From assembly GCF_016107535.1 (NCBI RefSeq), contig NZ_JABASQ010000021.1, positions 1 through 55,302 of the forward strand: DNA of 55,302 nucleotides, in the 5' to 3' direction. Positions within the stretch are counted from its first letter, which is position 1, and each line of letters starts with the position of its first letter. Under the pieces are notes generated by a model, which was given only the letters and a program-made list of their open reading frames with translations, made no database searches and had not been told where the DNA came from. The DNA is from Psychrobacter cibarius (GTDB lineage Bacteria > Pseudomonadota > Gammaproteobacteria > Pseudomonadales > Moraxellaceae). Of this stretch, positions 42,373 to 50,936 are shown piece after piece. A program made the position numbers and the translations under genes.

Positions 42373-42996
42373 ATGCGTATCCGTAAACTTTTTAAATTTG
42401 AAAATGCACATATTGTGCGTAATTGTAGCTCTGAGCGCTGCAAACACTCTATCCATGGTCATAGTTATCAGATTGAACTGATTCTTGAGGCTAAGCGCTT
42501 GGATCACGGACAAATGGTCTATGATTTTGGCTTATTAAAATCGTCTATCAAGGACATTATCGATAGCTTTGATCATGCGATTTGTTTTTGGAATAAAGAC
42601 GACCCTGAGTATGTCGCTGCCTGTAAAAAATTCAGTGCGCGCTGGATAAGCTTGCCAGTATCGCCATCGGCAGAGCAGTTTTCACGCGTGATATTCTTTT
42701 GGGCGCAAGAAATTTTAAAACAAACCCAAATGCAAAACGGTGAATCTGATGTCAGCGTTTATTCGGTGATTGCACACGAAACCGCTACCGGTTACGCGCA
42801 GTGCTTTGCTGATGATGTGGCGAATGAGCAAATGGGTAAGCTTCATTTAGAAGCGTTTGAGTTTAGCGATCAAGTCAGTGCCGAGTGGCACGACCCTGAG
42901 CTATATGCCAAATTGATCCGCGGTGAAAGCTTTATTAACCCAACGGTGACTATGCAGGTACAGACGCAAGTGCAGGTAGGTAAGCCTGATGCCTAA
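42373..42996 (+). CDS. queD: 6-carboxytetrahydropterin synthase-like (QueD), long form
   Basis: 207 aa from the ATG at 42373. A TTG at 42364 in frame is less likely. The zinc/catalytic region is FENAHIVRNCSSERCKHSIHGHSYQIEL, quoted here only by its key residues His, Cys and HGHSY. The second zone has DFGLLKSSIKDIIDSFDHAI with the catalytic Asp-His. The family makes 6-carboxytetrahydropterin for queuosine and related deazapurines. It is nearly twice the 120 aa of E. coli QueD, with a central insert and a C-terminal tail, so a related pterin function is possible. It overlaps the next gene by 8 bp. Confidence 0.82.
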   Translation: MRIRKLFKFENAHIVRNCSSERCKHSIHGHSYQIELILEAKRLDHGQMVYDFGLLKSSIKDIIDSFDHAICFWNKDDPEYVAACKKFSARWISLPVSPSAEQFSRVIFFWAQEILKQTQMQNGESDVSVYSVIAHETATGYAQCFADDVANEQMGKLHLEAFEFSDQVSAEWHDPELYAKLIRGESFINPTVTMQVQTQVQVGKPDA

Positions 42997-43513
42997 TAGT
43001 ACAACAGAGGACAAAAACGCTAAGACGCTGACACTGTATACAGAAGCTGATACTCAACGTTTGGCTGCGCAATTGGCAGCTTTACCCTTGACAGGTAGTG
43101 TCTGGTTGGCAGGTGATTTAGGGGCAGGTAAAACGACTCTGACTCGCTATTGGTTGCAGGCGCTCGGGCATGCAGGTGCCGTCAAAAGCCCGACTTATAC
43201 TTTGGTTGAGCCTTATAGCATCGAGCAAACAGACGGCTCAGTCAAGCCAGTTTACCACGCGGATTTGTATCGTTTGCAAGACCCAGAAGAGCTGTCTTTT
43301 ATCGGTTTTGATGAATATCTGGATGAGCCAAACGCGTTGGTTATCATCGAATGGGCCAGCCGCGCAGACAGCTATTTACCGCCGCCCACCTTGTTTATTG
43401 ATATGACGCAAGCTACTAGCACTGATAAGGATAATGAGTCTCGTCAAGTTGAGCTGCGTCTATCGAAGGCTGGGCAAGCGCAAGACTTAGATTTATCCTC
43501 TGTTAAGATTTAA
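42989..43513 (+). CDS. tsaE: tRNA threonylcarbamoyladenosine biosynthesis ATPase TsaE
   Basis: 174 aa. The Walker A motif is GDLGAGKTTLTR. YPVKSPTYTLVEPY-type switch sequence (VKSPTYTLVEPYS) and YHADLYRLQDPEEL follow, and VIIEWASRADSYLP ends the core. TsaE assists TsaB and TsaD in t6A synthesis on tRNA. The gene starts inside the end of queD, so the two are translationally coupled. In E. coli tsaE precedes amiB-mutL-miaA-hfq; here amiB is absent and mutL follows directly. Confidence 0.93.
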   Translation: MPNSTTEDKNAKTLTLYTEADTQRLAAQLAALPLTGSVWLAGDLGAGKTTLTRYWLQALGHAGAVKSPTYTLVEPYSIEQTDGSVKPVYHADLYRLQDPEELSFIGFDEYLDEPNALVIIEWASRADSYLPPPTLFIDMTQATSTDKDNESRQVELRLSKAGQAQDLDLSSVKI

Positions 43514-43523
43514 TTATACATTT

Positions 43524-43542
43524 GAATGTTCAACAGACCTTA
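43524..43542. repeat. Solo copy of the MITE-like terminal motif
   Basis: GAATGTTCAACAGACCTTA is 16 of 19 identical to the right end of the element at 30789-31069. It starts 11 bp after the tsaE stop. Confidence 0.5.
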
Positions 43543-43603
43543 ATATAAGTTATCAATATCTGCCAGTACTACTTATCATCACGTAAAACAACGATACCTC
43601 TTA

Positions 43604-45448
43604 ATGCCGCAAATGCCAGACAATCGTTCTTATACTCGCATCAAAAAACTATCGCCGCTGCTCATCAATCAATTGGCAGCGGGTGAGGTAGTGACACGCC
43701 CAGCAGCCGTAGTCAAAGAGCTGCTAGAAAATGCCATTGACGCTGGTGCGACTAATATTGAGATACATATTACTCAAGGCGGCATGGGTATGATTGAAGT
43801 GGTCGACAATGGCGTGGGCATTCATCCCGATGATATGGTCATGGCAATTACCCGTCATGCGACTAGCAAAGTCGCGGATGTCGCTAACTTACACGGTATT
43901 ACGACGTTGGGTTTTCGCGGGGAAGCACTAGCAGCGACGGCGGCAGTATCTCGGCTGACTTTAACCAGTAGCCATGATGACAGTGGCATCGGTCGCCAGT
44001 TGCAAGTCGCGGGTGTGTTAGATGATGCGCCAAAGCTCATGCCAGTTGTGCATCATCGTGGTACGACCATTACGGTTAAGGATTTATATTTTAATGTACC
44101 AGCACGCCGTGGCAATTTGAAATCTATTGCGACGGAGTTCAGTCATATCGAAACGATTGTGCGCGAAGTGGCTTTGGCGCGAGCAGATGTGGCACTAACA
44201 CTTTTTCATGACCATAAAAAACGCTTGTCACTTTCTTCAAGTGCGATGTCTTTAAGTACCATGTCTTCAACTACAAGGCTTTCAAATTCAAAGTCTTTAA
44301 ATACCGTTTCTACAAATGCTAGTGGCAATAATAATATCAATCTTTTGCCATTGGCACGTCTTGAGCAAGCGACTGGGTTACTGTTAACCAAGAAGGCATT
44401 AGAAATAGCGATAGACCTCACCAGTTTAATGCAGCCATCCAGAGAATATGTTAATAATGGCTTTGGCGATCAAGCAAGCGTTAATGGTTGGTTATGGCCT
44501 ATCACTGATTCGCAGGACACCTTACCAAAATTAATCTATGTGAATGGAAGACTGGTCAAAGAAGCATTGATAAGCAATCAGCTACGCCAACTTGCCCAAA
44601 CTGCTCAGTTGGTAGGAATTGGCTATGCGCTTTATTTTGATTTGCCCACTCAGTGGCTCAATATCAATGTGCATCCATCTAAACAGCGTATCAAAATAAG
44701 TCCGCTCAATAATATTATGGCGCATGTAAGCCATGCGATTCGGACAAAACTTAAGACAGTAGTGACTACAGAGACGATCAGATCTACTAATGCTAATGAT
44801 ACTATTCAAATACTAGGTAATAGTCAGATAGTAGATAGTAATCTGTCTATCGATAATGCATTCGCTACTGTAATGCCAAAGACATCAACGACCATTCATT
44901 CAAGCAAAAGTCATCAGGTAAAAGCGCCCAAACAACCCTATCAGCTGTCAGAAAATAGGTATTCGCCTCAAACCTTAAACGTACCAAGTGTTTCTGAGAA
45001 AATAAGTCAAAACACCAGAGGTATCGCTAACGATGTCGCAATACATTCGACATCTTTGCCTTATTGCCTAGATGTTGTTACTCATTTAAATGAGGCATTA
45101 ACCGAATCTGTTGGCACGACATATATTGAGGACAAAGCGCTGCCTTGGTTATTGTTTTATCATCAAAGCCAATGTGTATTGATCGGTGCAGAAAATTGGC
45201 AATCAAAGATGCGTTCATTATTTGAGTCAAGTTTACTTAGCAATAGGGCATATAAAAAAGATCAATGGTTACACAATGCAAATGACATTAATCAGCAACT
45301 TGCCGCCGTGAGCATGCAGATGTCAAAGCAAGATTTGATGGTGTTCTTGACGGATATCGACGCGTTACTGACTCAGCATGCGATTAAAGCGATAGATGGT
45401 AATCAATTAGCAACATTGATGCTATTATCTGCGCCTGAGTCAAGATAG
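43604..45448 (+). CDS. mutL: DNA mismatch repair protein MutL
   Basis: 614 aa. The GHKL ATPase domain is complete: INQLAAGEVVTRPAAVVKEL, ELLENAIDAGATNIEI, VDNGVGI, RHATSKVADV, LGFRGEALAA and KDLYFNVPARRGN. The transducer domain includes YVNGRLVK and LNINVHPSKQRIKI. The C-terminal third is long, Ser/Asn-rich linker (about residues 380-500) followed by a short, diverged dimerisation region. The DQHAxxE-type metal motif of endonuclease MutLs is absent, as in E. coli. MutL couples MutS recognition to strand removal. MPQ or the MPD three codons later could be the start. Confidence 0.93.
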   Translation: MPQMPDNRSYTRIKKLSPLLINQLAAGEVVTRPAAVVKELLENAIDAGATNIEIHITQGGMGMIEVVDNGVGIHPDDMVMAITRHATSKVADVANLHGITTLGFRGEALAATAAVSRLTLTSSHDDSGIGRQLQVAGVLDDAPKLMPVVHHRGTTITVKDLYFNVPARRGNLKSIATEFSHIETIVREVALARADVALTLFHDHKKRLSLSSSAMSLSTMSSTTRLSNSKSLNTVSTNASGNNNINLLPLARLEQATGLLLTKKALEIAIDLTSLMQPSREYVNNGFGDQASVNGWLWPITDSQDTLPKLIYVNGRLVKEALISNQLRQLAQTAQLVGIGYALYFDLPTQWLNINVHPSKQRIKISPLNNIMAHVSHAIRTKLKTVVTTETIRSTNANDTIQILGNSQIVDSNLSIDNAFATVMPKTSTTIHSSKSHQVKAPKQPYQLSENRYSPQTLNVPSVSEKISQNTRGIANDVAIHSTSLPYCLDVVTHLNEALTESVGTTYIEDKALPWLLFYHQSQCVLIGAENWQSKMRSLFESSLLSNRAYKKDQWLHNANDINQQLAAVSMQMSKQDLMVFLTDIDALLTQHAIKAIDGNQLATLMLLSAPESR

Positions 45449-45536
45449 CTATAACGACAAAAAATATAATAAGCAAATTTTAGCAATGATAACGCTCAAG
45501 TTTATTGCTACTAATATCATTAATAAAGGCAAGCCT

Positions 45537-46685
45537 ATGCAACTTTCATCTGATAGCTCATCTTATCGCCTAAACGCCAATTTAGCAGATAATAGCGTGG
45601 TGTGTTTGATGGCGCCGACAGCAAGTGGCAAGACTGCACTGGCTTATGAGTTATATAATACAGGGCGTTATGAGCTAATTTCAGTAGATTCAGCGCTGAT
45701 TTATCGTGATATGAATATCGGTACGGCAAAACCAACCGCTATTGAGTTGGCGCGTTATCCACATCATTTGGTTGACATTATCGATCTTATGCAGAGCTAT
45801 AGCGTCGCCGAATTTGTGAATGACGTTGCCCGTTTGATTGATAGCTGTCACGAGAATGGCAAAATACCGTTGCTGGTTGGCGGTACTATGATGTATTACA
45901 TGGCGCTGCTAGACGGGCTATCTCCAGTACCGGATAGTGATGATGGTGTTCGCGCACGTGTGGAGCAGTGGCGGCAAGATGAAGGCATTAGTGTGCTTTA
46001 CGACTATTTAGGTGAGATAGATCCGATCAGCCATGAGCGCCTTCATGCGACTGATACTCAGCGCATCACCCGAGCAGTTGAAGTTTATCTGCAAACTGAT
46101 ACCCCTATAAGTGACTGGCAGCGCAAGCCCAAGCAGGCACTGGCAAATAATCCCAATCAGCAATGGCATGCATTGACAGTCATGCCTGATCGTCCATGGT
46201 TGCATACACGTATCGAGCAACGTTTAGATATCATGTGGAATGATGGGTTGGTGACTGAGGTCATTGGTCTGCTGGAGCGCTATCCTTTAACACCAAATCT
46301 ACCGTCCATGCGCTGCGTTGGTTATCGACAAGTACTAGAATACCTAGTACACATCGATCACCCAGTATTTGAACAGCTTCATCTAGATAAAGCGCAATTT
46401 TACAGTGCTTTTGAAGTACTCCAGTCTTCAGATCAATCAAGCTTATCTGATGATGCGACCCAGGCACTTGCTTGTCAGCAAATGCAAAATAAGGCATTAT
46501 ATGCGACAAGACAATTGGCAAAACGTCAGTACACATGGTTACGCAAAGTCATGAAATTGCCTAGTAATTCCATGGATGGGGCGATAGCAGCCGAGACCTC
46601 TAGCGAGGAAGGCTATTCTATAGACCGCGATATGGTGGTAAAAGCATTCACTACCATGGCGCAGGCAAGAGATTATTTATATTAA
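45537..46685 (+). CDS. miaA: tRNA dimethylallyltransferase MiaA
   Basis: 382 aa from the ATG at 45537 (AAAGG seven bases upstream); an ATG at 45486 has no SD. P-loop VCLMAPTASGKTALAYEL, then ELISVDSALIYRDMNIGTAKP, HHLVDIIDLMQSYSVAEF, PLLVGGTMMYYMALLDGL, ATDTQRITRAVEVY and MRCVGYRQVLEYL. It attaches dimethylallyl to A37 of tRNAs reading UNN codons. Compared with the 316 aa E. coli enzyme there is an insert of about 40-50 residues between the YRQ block and ALYATRQLAKRQYTWLRK. Confidence 0.94.
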   Translation: MQLSSDSSSYRLNANLADNSVVCLMAPTASGKTALAYELYNTGRYELISVDSALIYRDMNIGTAKPTAIELARYPHHLVDIIDLMQSYSVAEFVNDVARLIDSCHENGKIPLLVGGTMMYYMALLDGLSPVPDSDDGVRARVEQWRQDEGISVLYDYLGEIDPISHERLHATDTQRITRAVEVYLQTDTPISDWQRKPKQALANNPNQQWHALTVMPDRPWLHTRIEQRLDIMWNDGLVTEVIGLLERYPLTPNLPSMRCVGYRQVLEYLVHIDHPVFEQLHLDKAQFYSAFEVLQSSDQSSLSDDATQALACQQMQNKALYATRQLAKRQYTWLRKVMKLPSNSMDGAIAAETSSEEGYSIDRDMVVKAFTTMAQARDYLY

Positions 46686-46700
46686 ATCTCTCAATGATAC

Positions 46701-46740
46701 TAGGGCGTGTCCTCATTTTAAAAATGGTGATAAAAATGAG
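46701..46740. mobile_element. Relic of an IS end (GGGCGTGTCC type) with hairpin
   Basis: TAGGGCGTGTCC at 46701-46712 is identical to the end of the IS5-type element at 55217-55228. It is followed by CTCATTTT / AAAATGAG (46712-46719 with 46733-46740). No transposase or second end was found before hfq, so it appears to be a solo end or decayed insertion. Confidence 0.6.
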
Positions 46741-47188
46741 ATAAACTGCCTCAAAATATGGTATGAGTTAATACCTTATAAATACAATATGGTGTACTAA
46801 AAATATAGTATTGTAAAAAGCTCTATGCAACTATTATAAAGTAATGACAATTAGTATCAAAATAAATCGTAGATAGCTGTTATAATTTAAATTCATCAAA
46901 ATAGTAGGTGTAATACTAGCCTAACTGTGTATTTAATCAATATTAATTGACGTTTGTTGATAAAAATAACTAATGAAACAACTAGTTACTTAATTATTTA
47001 CAATAATAATGTATTCGCGATAAAGTGGAATCACTTAAGAACAAGTAGCGTTTATTTAGATACGTTTTATAAGGAAAATTTATTATTGTATCTGCCGTTA
47101 GCCATTATAATTAAATTAACACTTAAAATAATTGGCACTTAAAATAATTGGCACTAAAACATAATTAATAATATTTAGGAGAGCTCTC
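46741..47188. other. AT-rich gene-free spacer between miaA and hfq
   Basis: Together with the IS relic this makes a 503-bp gap between two genes that are adjacent in many gammaproteobacteria. It includes a 16-bp tandem repeat near hfq. An open frame at 46954-47142 lacks an SD and is not called. It must carry an hfq promoter. Confidence 0.5.
47120..47155. repeat. 16-bp tandem repeat upstream of hfq
   Basis: CACTTAAAATAATTGG twice without mismatch, then a partial third copy (CACT). It lies 34-69 bp before the hfq start, in the leader or promoter. Confidence 0.85.
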
Positions 47189-47719
47189 ATGTCAAAAGGA
47201 CAAACTTTACAAGATCCGTTTTTGAACTCGCTGCGCAAAGATCGCATTCCTGTCTCTATTTTTTTGGTCAATGGTATCAAGCTGCAAGGTCAGATTGAAT
47301 CATTTGATCAGTACGTGGTATTGCTCAAAAACACTGTCAGTCAAATGGTATACAAACACGCTATCTCAACCGTCGTGCCGGCACGTAATCCACGTAGCAG
47401 TACGACGACAGGTACGAGCACCCAACCGCAAAGCGCTGCTCCATCAGGTTATCAAGGCGGCGGATTTGAACGCGGTAGTAATCCTGCTAGCACAGGTGGC
47501 TTTGAAGAACGCGGTTTTGCGTCTAATCGCAGTGGTTTTAATCGTGGCGGCTTTAGCCAAGGTCAAGATCGTGGTTTTGAGCGTGGTAGCTTTGGTCAGA
47601 GTCAGGAGCGTGGCTTTGAGCGTGGCGGTTTTGGTCAAGACCGTGGTTTCGAAAACCCAGCAGAAAATACGGGTTTTGAGGAAAAACCAAATGATGGATC
47701 TAATGATAACAATGGTTAG
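47189..47719 (+). CDS. hfq: RNA chaperone Hfq with long glycine/arginine-rich C-terminal repeats
   Basis: 176 aa. The Sm core is residues 1-66: [20 protein letters not shown] (proximal face), [20 protein letters not shown] (Sm1) and [13 protein letters not shown] (Sm2 with YKH). It is followed by about 110 residues with repeated GFERG(G/S)FGQ-like units, rich in Gly, Phe, Arg and Gln, ending acidic ([13 protein letters not shown]). Hfq hexamers pair small RNAs with mRNAs. Such long Gly-rich tails are characteristic of Acinetobacter and Psychrobacter Hfq, unlike the about 35-residue tail of E. coli. AGGAGAG precedes the start. Confidence 0.96.
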   Translation: MSKGQTLQDPFLNSLRKDRIPVSIFLVNGIKLQGQIESFDQYVVLLKNTVSQMVYKHAISTVVPARNPRSSTTTGTSTQPQSAAPSGYQGGGFERGSNPASTGGFEERGFASNRSGFNRGGFSQGQDRGFERGSFGQSQERGFERGGFGQDRGFENPAENTGFEEKPNDGSNDNNG

Positions 47720-47785
47720 AGACTAAGGGTTAGAGAGCAAGATTCATTATCGAAGGTGCATTACTAATACGTGATTTATCCGATC

Positions 47786-47816
47786 AAAACCTGCTTTTTA
47801 TAGTGGGTTTTTTTTG
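47786..47816 (+). terminator. Rho-independent terminator of hfq
   Basis: A 10-bp stem (AAAACCTGCT / AGTGGGTTTT) with two G-T wobbles, then eight Ts. Confidence 0.75.
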
Positions 47817-47948
47817 TATAAACAAACGTATAATAATGGTCTGAAATGACGTGCCGAGTTGTTAGTGATTGGTTTCGTAGATTATTATTAATATTGGGCA
47901 TAGTATAGTAAAATACAGTATTGATTCATTATAAAATAGAGCGAATCC

Positions 47949-48941
47949 ATGAGTAATACCCAAATCAATCTAACCCATGAGCAGTTTATTAGTAAGGCCA
48001 TCGAAGCGATTAATACTGAGATATCGGCATTGGCTTTACTAACAGAGCAGATAGACGATAGGTTTGCACAAGCATGCGATATTATTTTGGCTTGTAAGGG
48101 TCGAGTCGTGGTCACTGGTATGGGTAAGTCAGGATTGATCGGGCGTAAAATAGCGGCGACGTTTGCCTCTACTGGCACGCCAGCCTTTTTTATGCACCCT
48201 GGTGAAGCTGGGCATGGCGATTTAGGCATGTTGGTAAAAGGTGATGTACTGCTTGCTATCTCTAACTCTGGTGAGTCCGACGAGATTAAGATGCTGCTGC
48301 CAGTGGTCAAACACCTAAATATTCCACTGATTAGTATTAGCCGTGATAAGCGCGGTATGTTGCCTCGTGCCGCGAACATTGTATTGACGCTCGGTAAATC
48401 GCAAGAGGCTTGTCCACTTAATCTTGCTCCTACTTCCAGTACCACGGCGACCTTAGCGCTTGGTGATGCATTAGCCGTTGCCTTAGTCCATGCGCGCAAC
48501 TTTACCTCAGAAGATTTCGCATTATCGCATCCAGCGGGCGCATTAGGTCGTCAGCTGCTAACGCGAGTTGAAGATTTAATGCATACTAAGTCAGAAGATT
48601 TGCCGCTCATTCATCAGCAAGCGCCACTGCAAGAAGCGCTTTTTACTATGTCTGCTGGGCGCTTAGGAATGACGGTGGTGACCGATGATAATGATAAGGT
48701 GGTTGGGGTATTTACAGATGGTGACCTACGCCGTGGTCTAGAAAAAGGCATCGATTTGCAAACGCCGATGGGTGAAGTAATGGTTAGTAATCCACGGCGC
48801 ATTAGCAAGACCATGCGCGCATCAGACGCGCTCAGTGTGATGAATGAAAATGGTATTAGCCAGTTGCTAATTATTGACGACCAAGATCGTTTAGAAGCAA
48901 TTATTACGGTACATGATTTGCTACAAGCCGGTGTAAAATAA
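47949..48941 (+). CDS. kdsD: Arabinose-5-phosphate isomerase KdsD
   Basis: 330 aa. The SIS domain covers about residues 35-175: GRVVVTGMGKSGLIGRKIAA, ASTGTPAFFMHPGEAGHGDL, DVLLAISNSGESDEIKMLLP and ACPLNLAPTSSTTATLALGDA. Two CBS repeats (about 205-330) follow with VFTDGDLRRGLEKG and AIITVHDLLQAG. It interconverts ribulose 5-phosphate and arabinose 5-phosphate, the first step to Kdo for LPS. It is first in the kdsD-kdsC-lptC-lptA-lptB cluster. Confidence 0.95.
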   Translation: MSNTQINLTHEQFISKAIEAINTEISALALLTEQIDDRFAQACDIILACKGRVVVTGMGKSGLIGRKIAATFASTGTPAFFMHPGEAGHGDLGMLVKGDVLLAISNSGESDEIKMLLPVVKHLNIPLISISRDKRGMLPRAANIVLTLGKSQEACPLNLAPTSSTTATLALGDALAVALVHARNFTSEDFALSHPAGALGRQLLTRVEDLMHTKSEDLPLIHQQAPLQEALFTMSAGRLGMTVVTDDNDKVVGVFTDGDLRRGLEKGIDLQTPMGEVMVSNPRRISKTMRASDALSVMNENGISQLLIIDDQDRLEAIITVHDLLQAGVK

Positions 48942-48958
48942 ATAGCATTAATAAAGAT

Positions 48959-49003
48959 ATCGGTTTATACAGTATAGATTCACACAGTATCGATTTATAA
49001 CAA
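48959..49003. repeat. 15-bp tandem repeat, three units, after kdsD
   Basis: TATCGGTTTATACAG, TATAGATTCACACAG and TATCGATTTATAACA, aligned without gaps. It begins 18 bp after the kdsD stop, inside the cluster spacer. Confidence 0.7.
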
Positions 49004-49037
49004 TAAAATGTAAAAAATCGCCTTAAGAAAGAGGGAC

Positions 49038-49607
49038 ATGATGCAAGACTTAATCAAAAAAGCTGGACAAGTAAAGCTGTTAATAATGGATGTCGATGGT
49101 ATTTTATCAAACGGTCAAATTATCTATGATGCCAATGGTATCGAGACCAAGGCTTTTTCTGTTCATGATGGCGTAGGCGTTAAGTCGTTAGCACGTTATG
49201 GCATTTTGACGGCTATTATTACAGGTCGTAGCAGTGCTATGGTAGATAAGCGCGCCGCGGAAATGGGCGTGAATTATGTGGTGCAAGGTCGTGATGATAA
49301 GCTGGTTGCTTTAAATGAGCTGCTAACCATACTTGATCCAGCGCTCAATATTACGGCTGCCGATTGCGCTTATATGGGCGATGATTTACCAGACATTAAA
49401 GCGATGCAGACCGTTGGATTTGCTGCAACAGTACCCAATGCGCATGCTGAAGTGATCAATCGCAGTGACATGGTCACCACCCGAGCAGGTGGCACTGGCG
49501 CTGTACGTGAAGTATGTGACCTCATTTTGAAAGGTCATGGACACTATCAAGACTTCATCGCGCACTATACGCTTGATGCAGCAAAAACTCAGGATAATTT
49601 GTCGTGA
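49038..49607 (+). CDS. kdsC: 3-deoxy-D-manno-octulosonate 8-phosphate phosphatase KdsC
   Basis: A 189-aa HAD-family phosphatase of the C0 cap type. Motif I is LLIMDVDGILSNGQI, motif II AIITGRSS, motif III with RDDKLVAL, and motif IV AYMGDDLPDIKAM. It releases phosphate from Kdo-8-P. GAGGGAC precedes the double ATG start. The last codons overlap the lptC start by four bases. Confidence 0.95.
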   Translation: MMQDLIKKAGQVKLLIMDVDGILSNGQIIYDANGIETKAFSVHDGVGVKSLARYGILTAIITGRSSAMVDKRAAEMGVNYVVQGRDDKLVALNELLTILDPALNITAADCAYMGDDLPDIKAMQTVGFAATVPNAHAEVINRSDMVTTRAGGTGAVREVCDLILKGHGHYQDFIAHYTLDAAKTQDNLS

Positions 49608-50188
49608 ATACTCGTGTTTTAATAGTTCTTGCCTTGATTATTGCTGGTATTGCAGGTTGGTTTTTTCAACAGCAAGGAGAGATAGCGCCGCCAGTTAGTA
49701 TGGAAGCGACCGATGTTGATTATGAAGCAACAGATATCAAAGCGGTACAAACTAATGAGAAAGGCGAAACTGAGTATGAGATGACTGCCAAAACATTGAC
49801 GCACAATCCAGAGACCAATTTAGACGAGATGTCAGGCATCACTATGAATTGGGAGCCATCGGCAGAGCAGCGTTATCGTATTGAAGCGGGTAGTGCTGCT
49901 ATCAGTCAGCAAACGGGTGAACTCAGCTTGTCAGGGGGCTTTTCACTGGTCAGTGAAGGCAATAAAGACGCGCCAGATATTGAACCGATAAAGGTGACAG
50001 GTAGTATCCTTAAAGGCAATACCAAATCAGGGCAAGTATATAGTGACGCGCCTGTTAAGATTGAACAAGGCATGAATCGTTTTGAAGCTTCTAGCATGAC
50101 CGCCAACCTTGAGACTGGTGAATATGAGTTTGGTCAAGTGGCTGTCGCTTTTACTCCAGCTGAACGCCAAGATAAAGCATTGTTTTGA
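49604..50188 (+). CDS. lptC: LPS export protein LptC
   Basis: 194 aa, GTG start overlapping the kdsC stop (GTGA), with AGGA upstream. One N-terminal membrane anchor (VLIVLALIIAGIAGWFFQQ) is followed by a periplasmic beta-jellyroll (DIKAVQTNEKGETEYEMTAK, FSLVSEGNKDAPDIEPIKVT, VYSDAPVKIEQG, MTANLETGEYEF). LptC takes LPS from LptBFG and passes it to LptA. The partner genes lptA and lptB follow. Confidence 0.92.
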   Translation: MNTRVLIVLALIIAGIAGWFFQQQGEIAPPVSMEATDVDYEATDIKAVQTNEKGETEYEMTAKTLTHNPETNLDEMSGITMNWEPSAEQRYRIEAGSAAISQQTGELSLSGGFSLVSEGNKDAPDIEPIKVTGSILKGNTKSGQVYSDAPVKIEQGMNRFEASSMTANLETGEYEFGQVAVAFTPAERQDKALF

Positions 50189-50278
50189 TCGCAGTAACTC
50201 TTATTGACTATGTAATAAAAATAGCAGCTAGCATAAAGTTTGCAAATCCTACTACCCATTATAAAACGAGTGATTTTT

Positions 50279-50857
50279 ATGACATCTAAATTTTTGCCTA
50301 CTTTGCGCTCATCATTAGCACGCTTTAATCTAACATCGTGCCGCTTGCGTCAATTACATGTGCTGCCAACGGTTATGCTGCTGGCACTACCACTTTACAG
50401 TCATGCGCTGCCATCAGATGCCAATCAAGAAATCAAACTATTGGCTGATAAAGCGACCTATAGTGAGCGTACAGGCGTTACCAGCTACTCGGGTAGTGTC
50501 ATTATCACTCAAGGTACGTTTAAAATGACCGCTGATAACATTACGGTCAACCTATCACAGGGTCGCAGTATCAACTCGGCAGTAGCGACTGGACGCCCTG
50601 CAACCATGCAACAGGTGGTCACACAAGAAAAAGGGCTGGCAAAAGGTCAAGCCAATAAGATTGATTATAATGCGGTCACTGGTATTGTTACTTTGACGGG
50701 TAATGCTAAGTTGGTTCAAAATGGCGCAAGTTTTGCGGGTAATGTCATTCGTTATAGCCTAAAAGCTGGTGATGTTGAAGCAACTGCTGGCGGTAATCAG
50801 CGCGTAGAGTTAGTCTTTCCGCCCAGTAGTAATGGTAGCCAAAGTAGCATCCGCTAA
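50279..50857 (+). CDS. lptA: LPS transport periplasmic protein LptA
   Basis: 192 aa from the ATG at 50279; a TTG at 50240 in frame is disfavoured. A signal peptide with an unusually long, basic N-region ends LALPLYSHA. The OstA/LptA fold covers the rest: IKLLADKATYSERTGVTSYS, GSVIITQGTFKMTADNITVN, NKIDYNAVTGIVTLTGNAKL and IRYSLKAGDVEATAGGNQRV. It forms the periplasmic bridge that carries LPS to LptD at the outer membrane. Confidence 0.92.
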   Translation: MTSKFLPTLRSSLARFNLTSCRLRQLHVLPTVMLLALPLYSHALPSDANQEIKLLADKATYSERTGVTSYSGSVIITQGTFKMTADNITVNLSQGRSINSAVATGRPATMQQVVTQEKGLAKGQANKIDYNAVTGIVTLTGNAKLVQNGASFAGNVIRYSLKAGDVEATAGGNQRVELVFPPSSNGSQSSIR

Positions 50858-50936
50858 AAAGCTGAATGGTGAATGTAACTGTATCAACACCCTTTAGTGT
50901 ATCAGTGCTTGAATTCTGCAACCGTATGAGTAAGTT

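Noticed and set aside
46954..47142. A 62-codon open frame upstream of hfq.
   Set aside because: It is AT-rich and hydrophobic by composition, without an SD, and overlaps a tandem repeat region.
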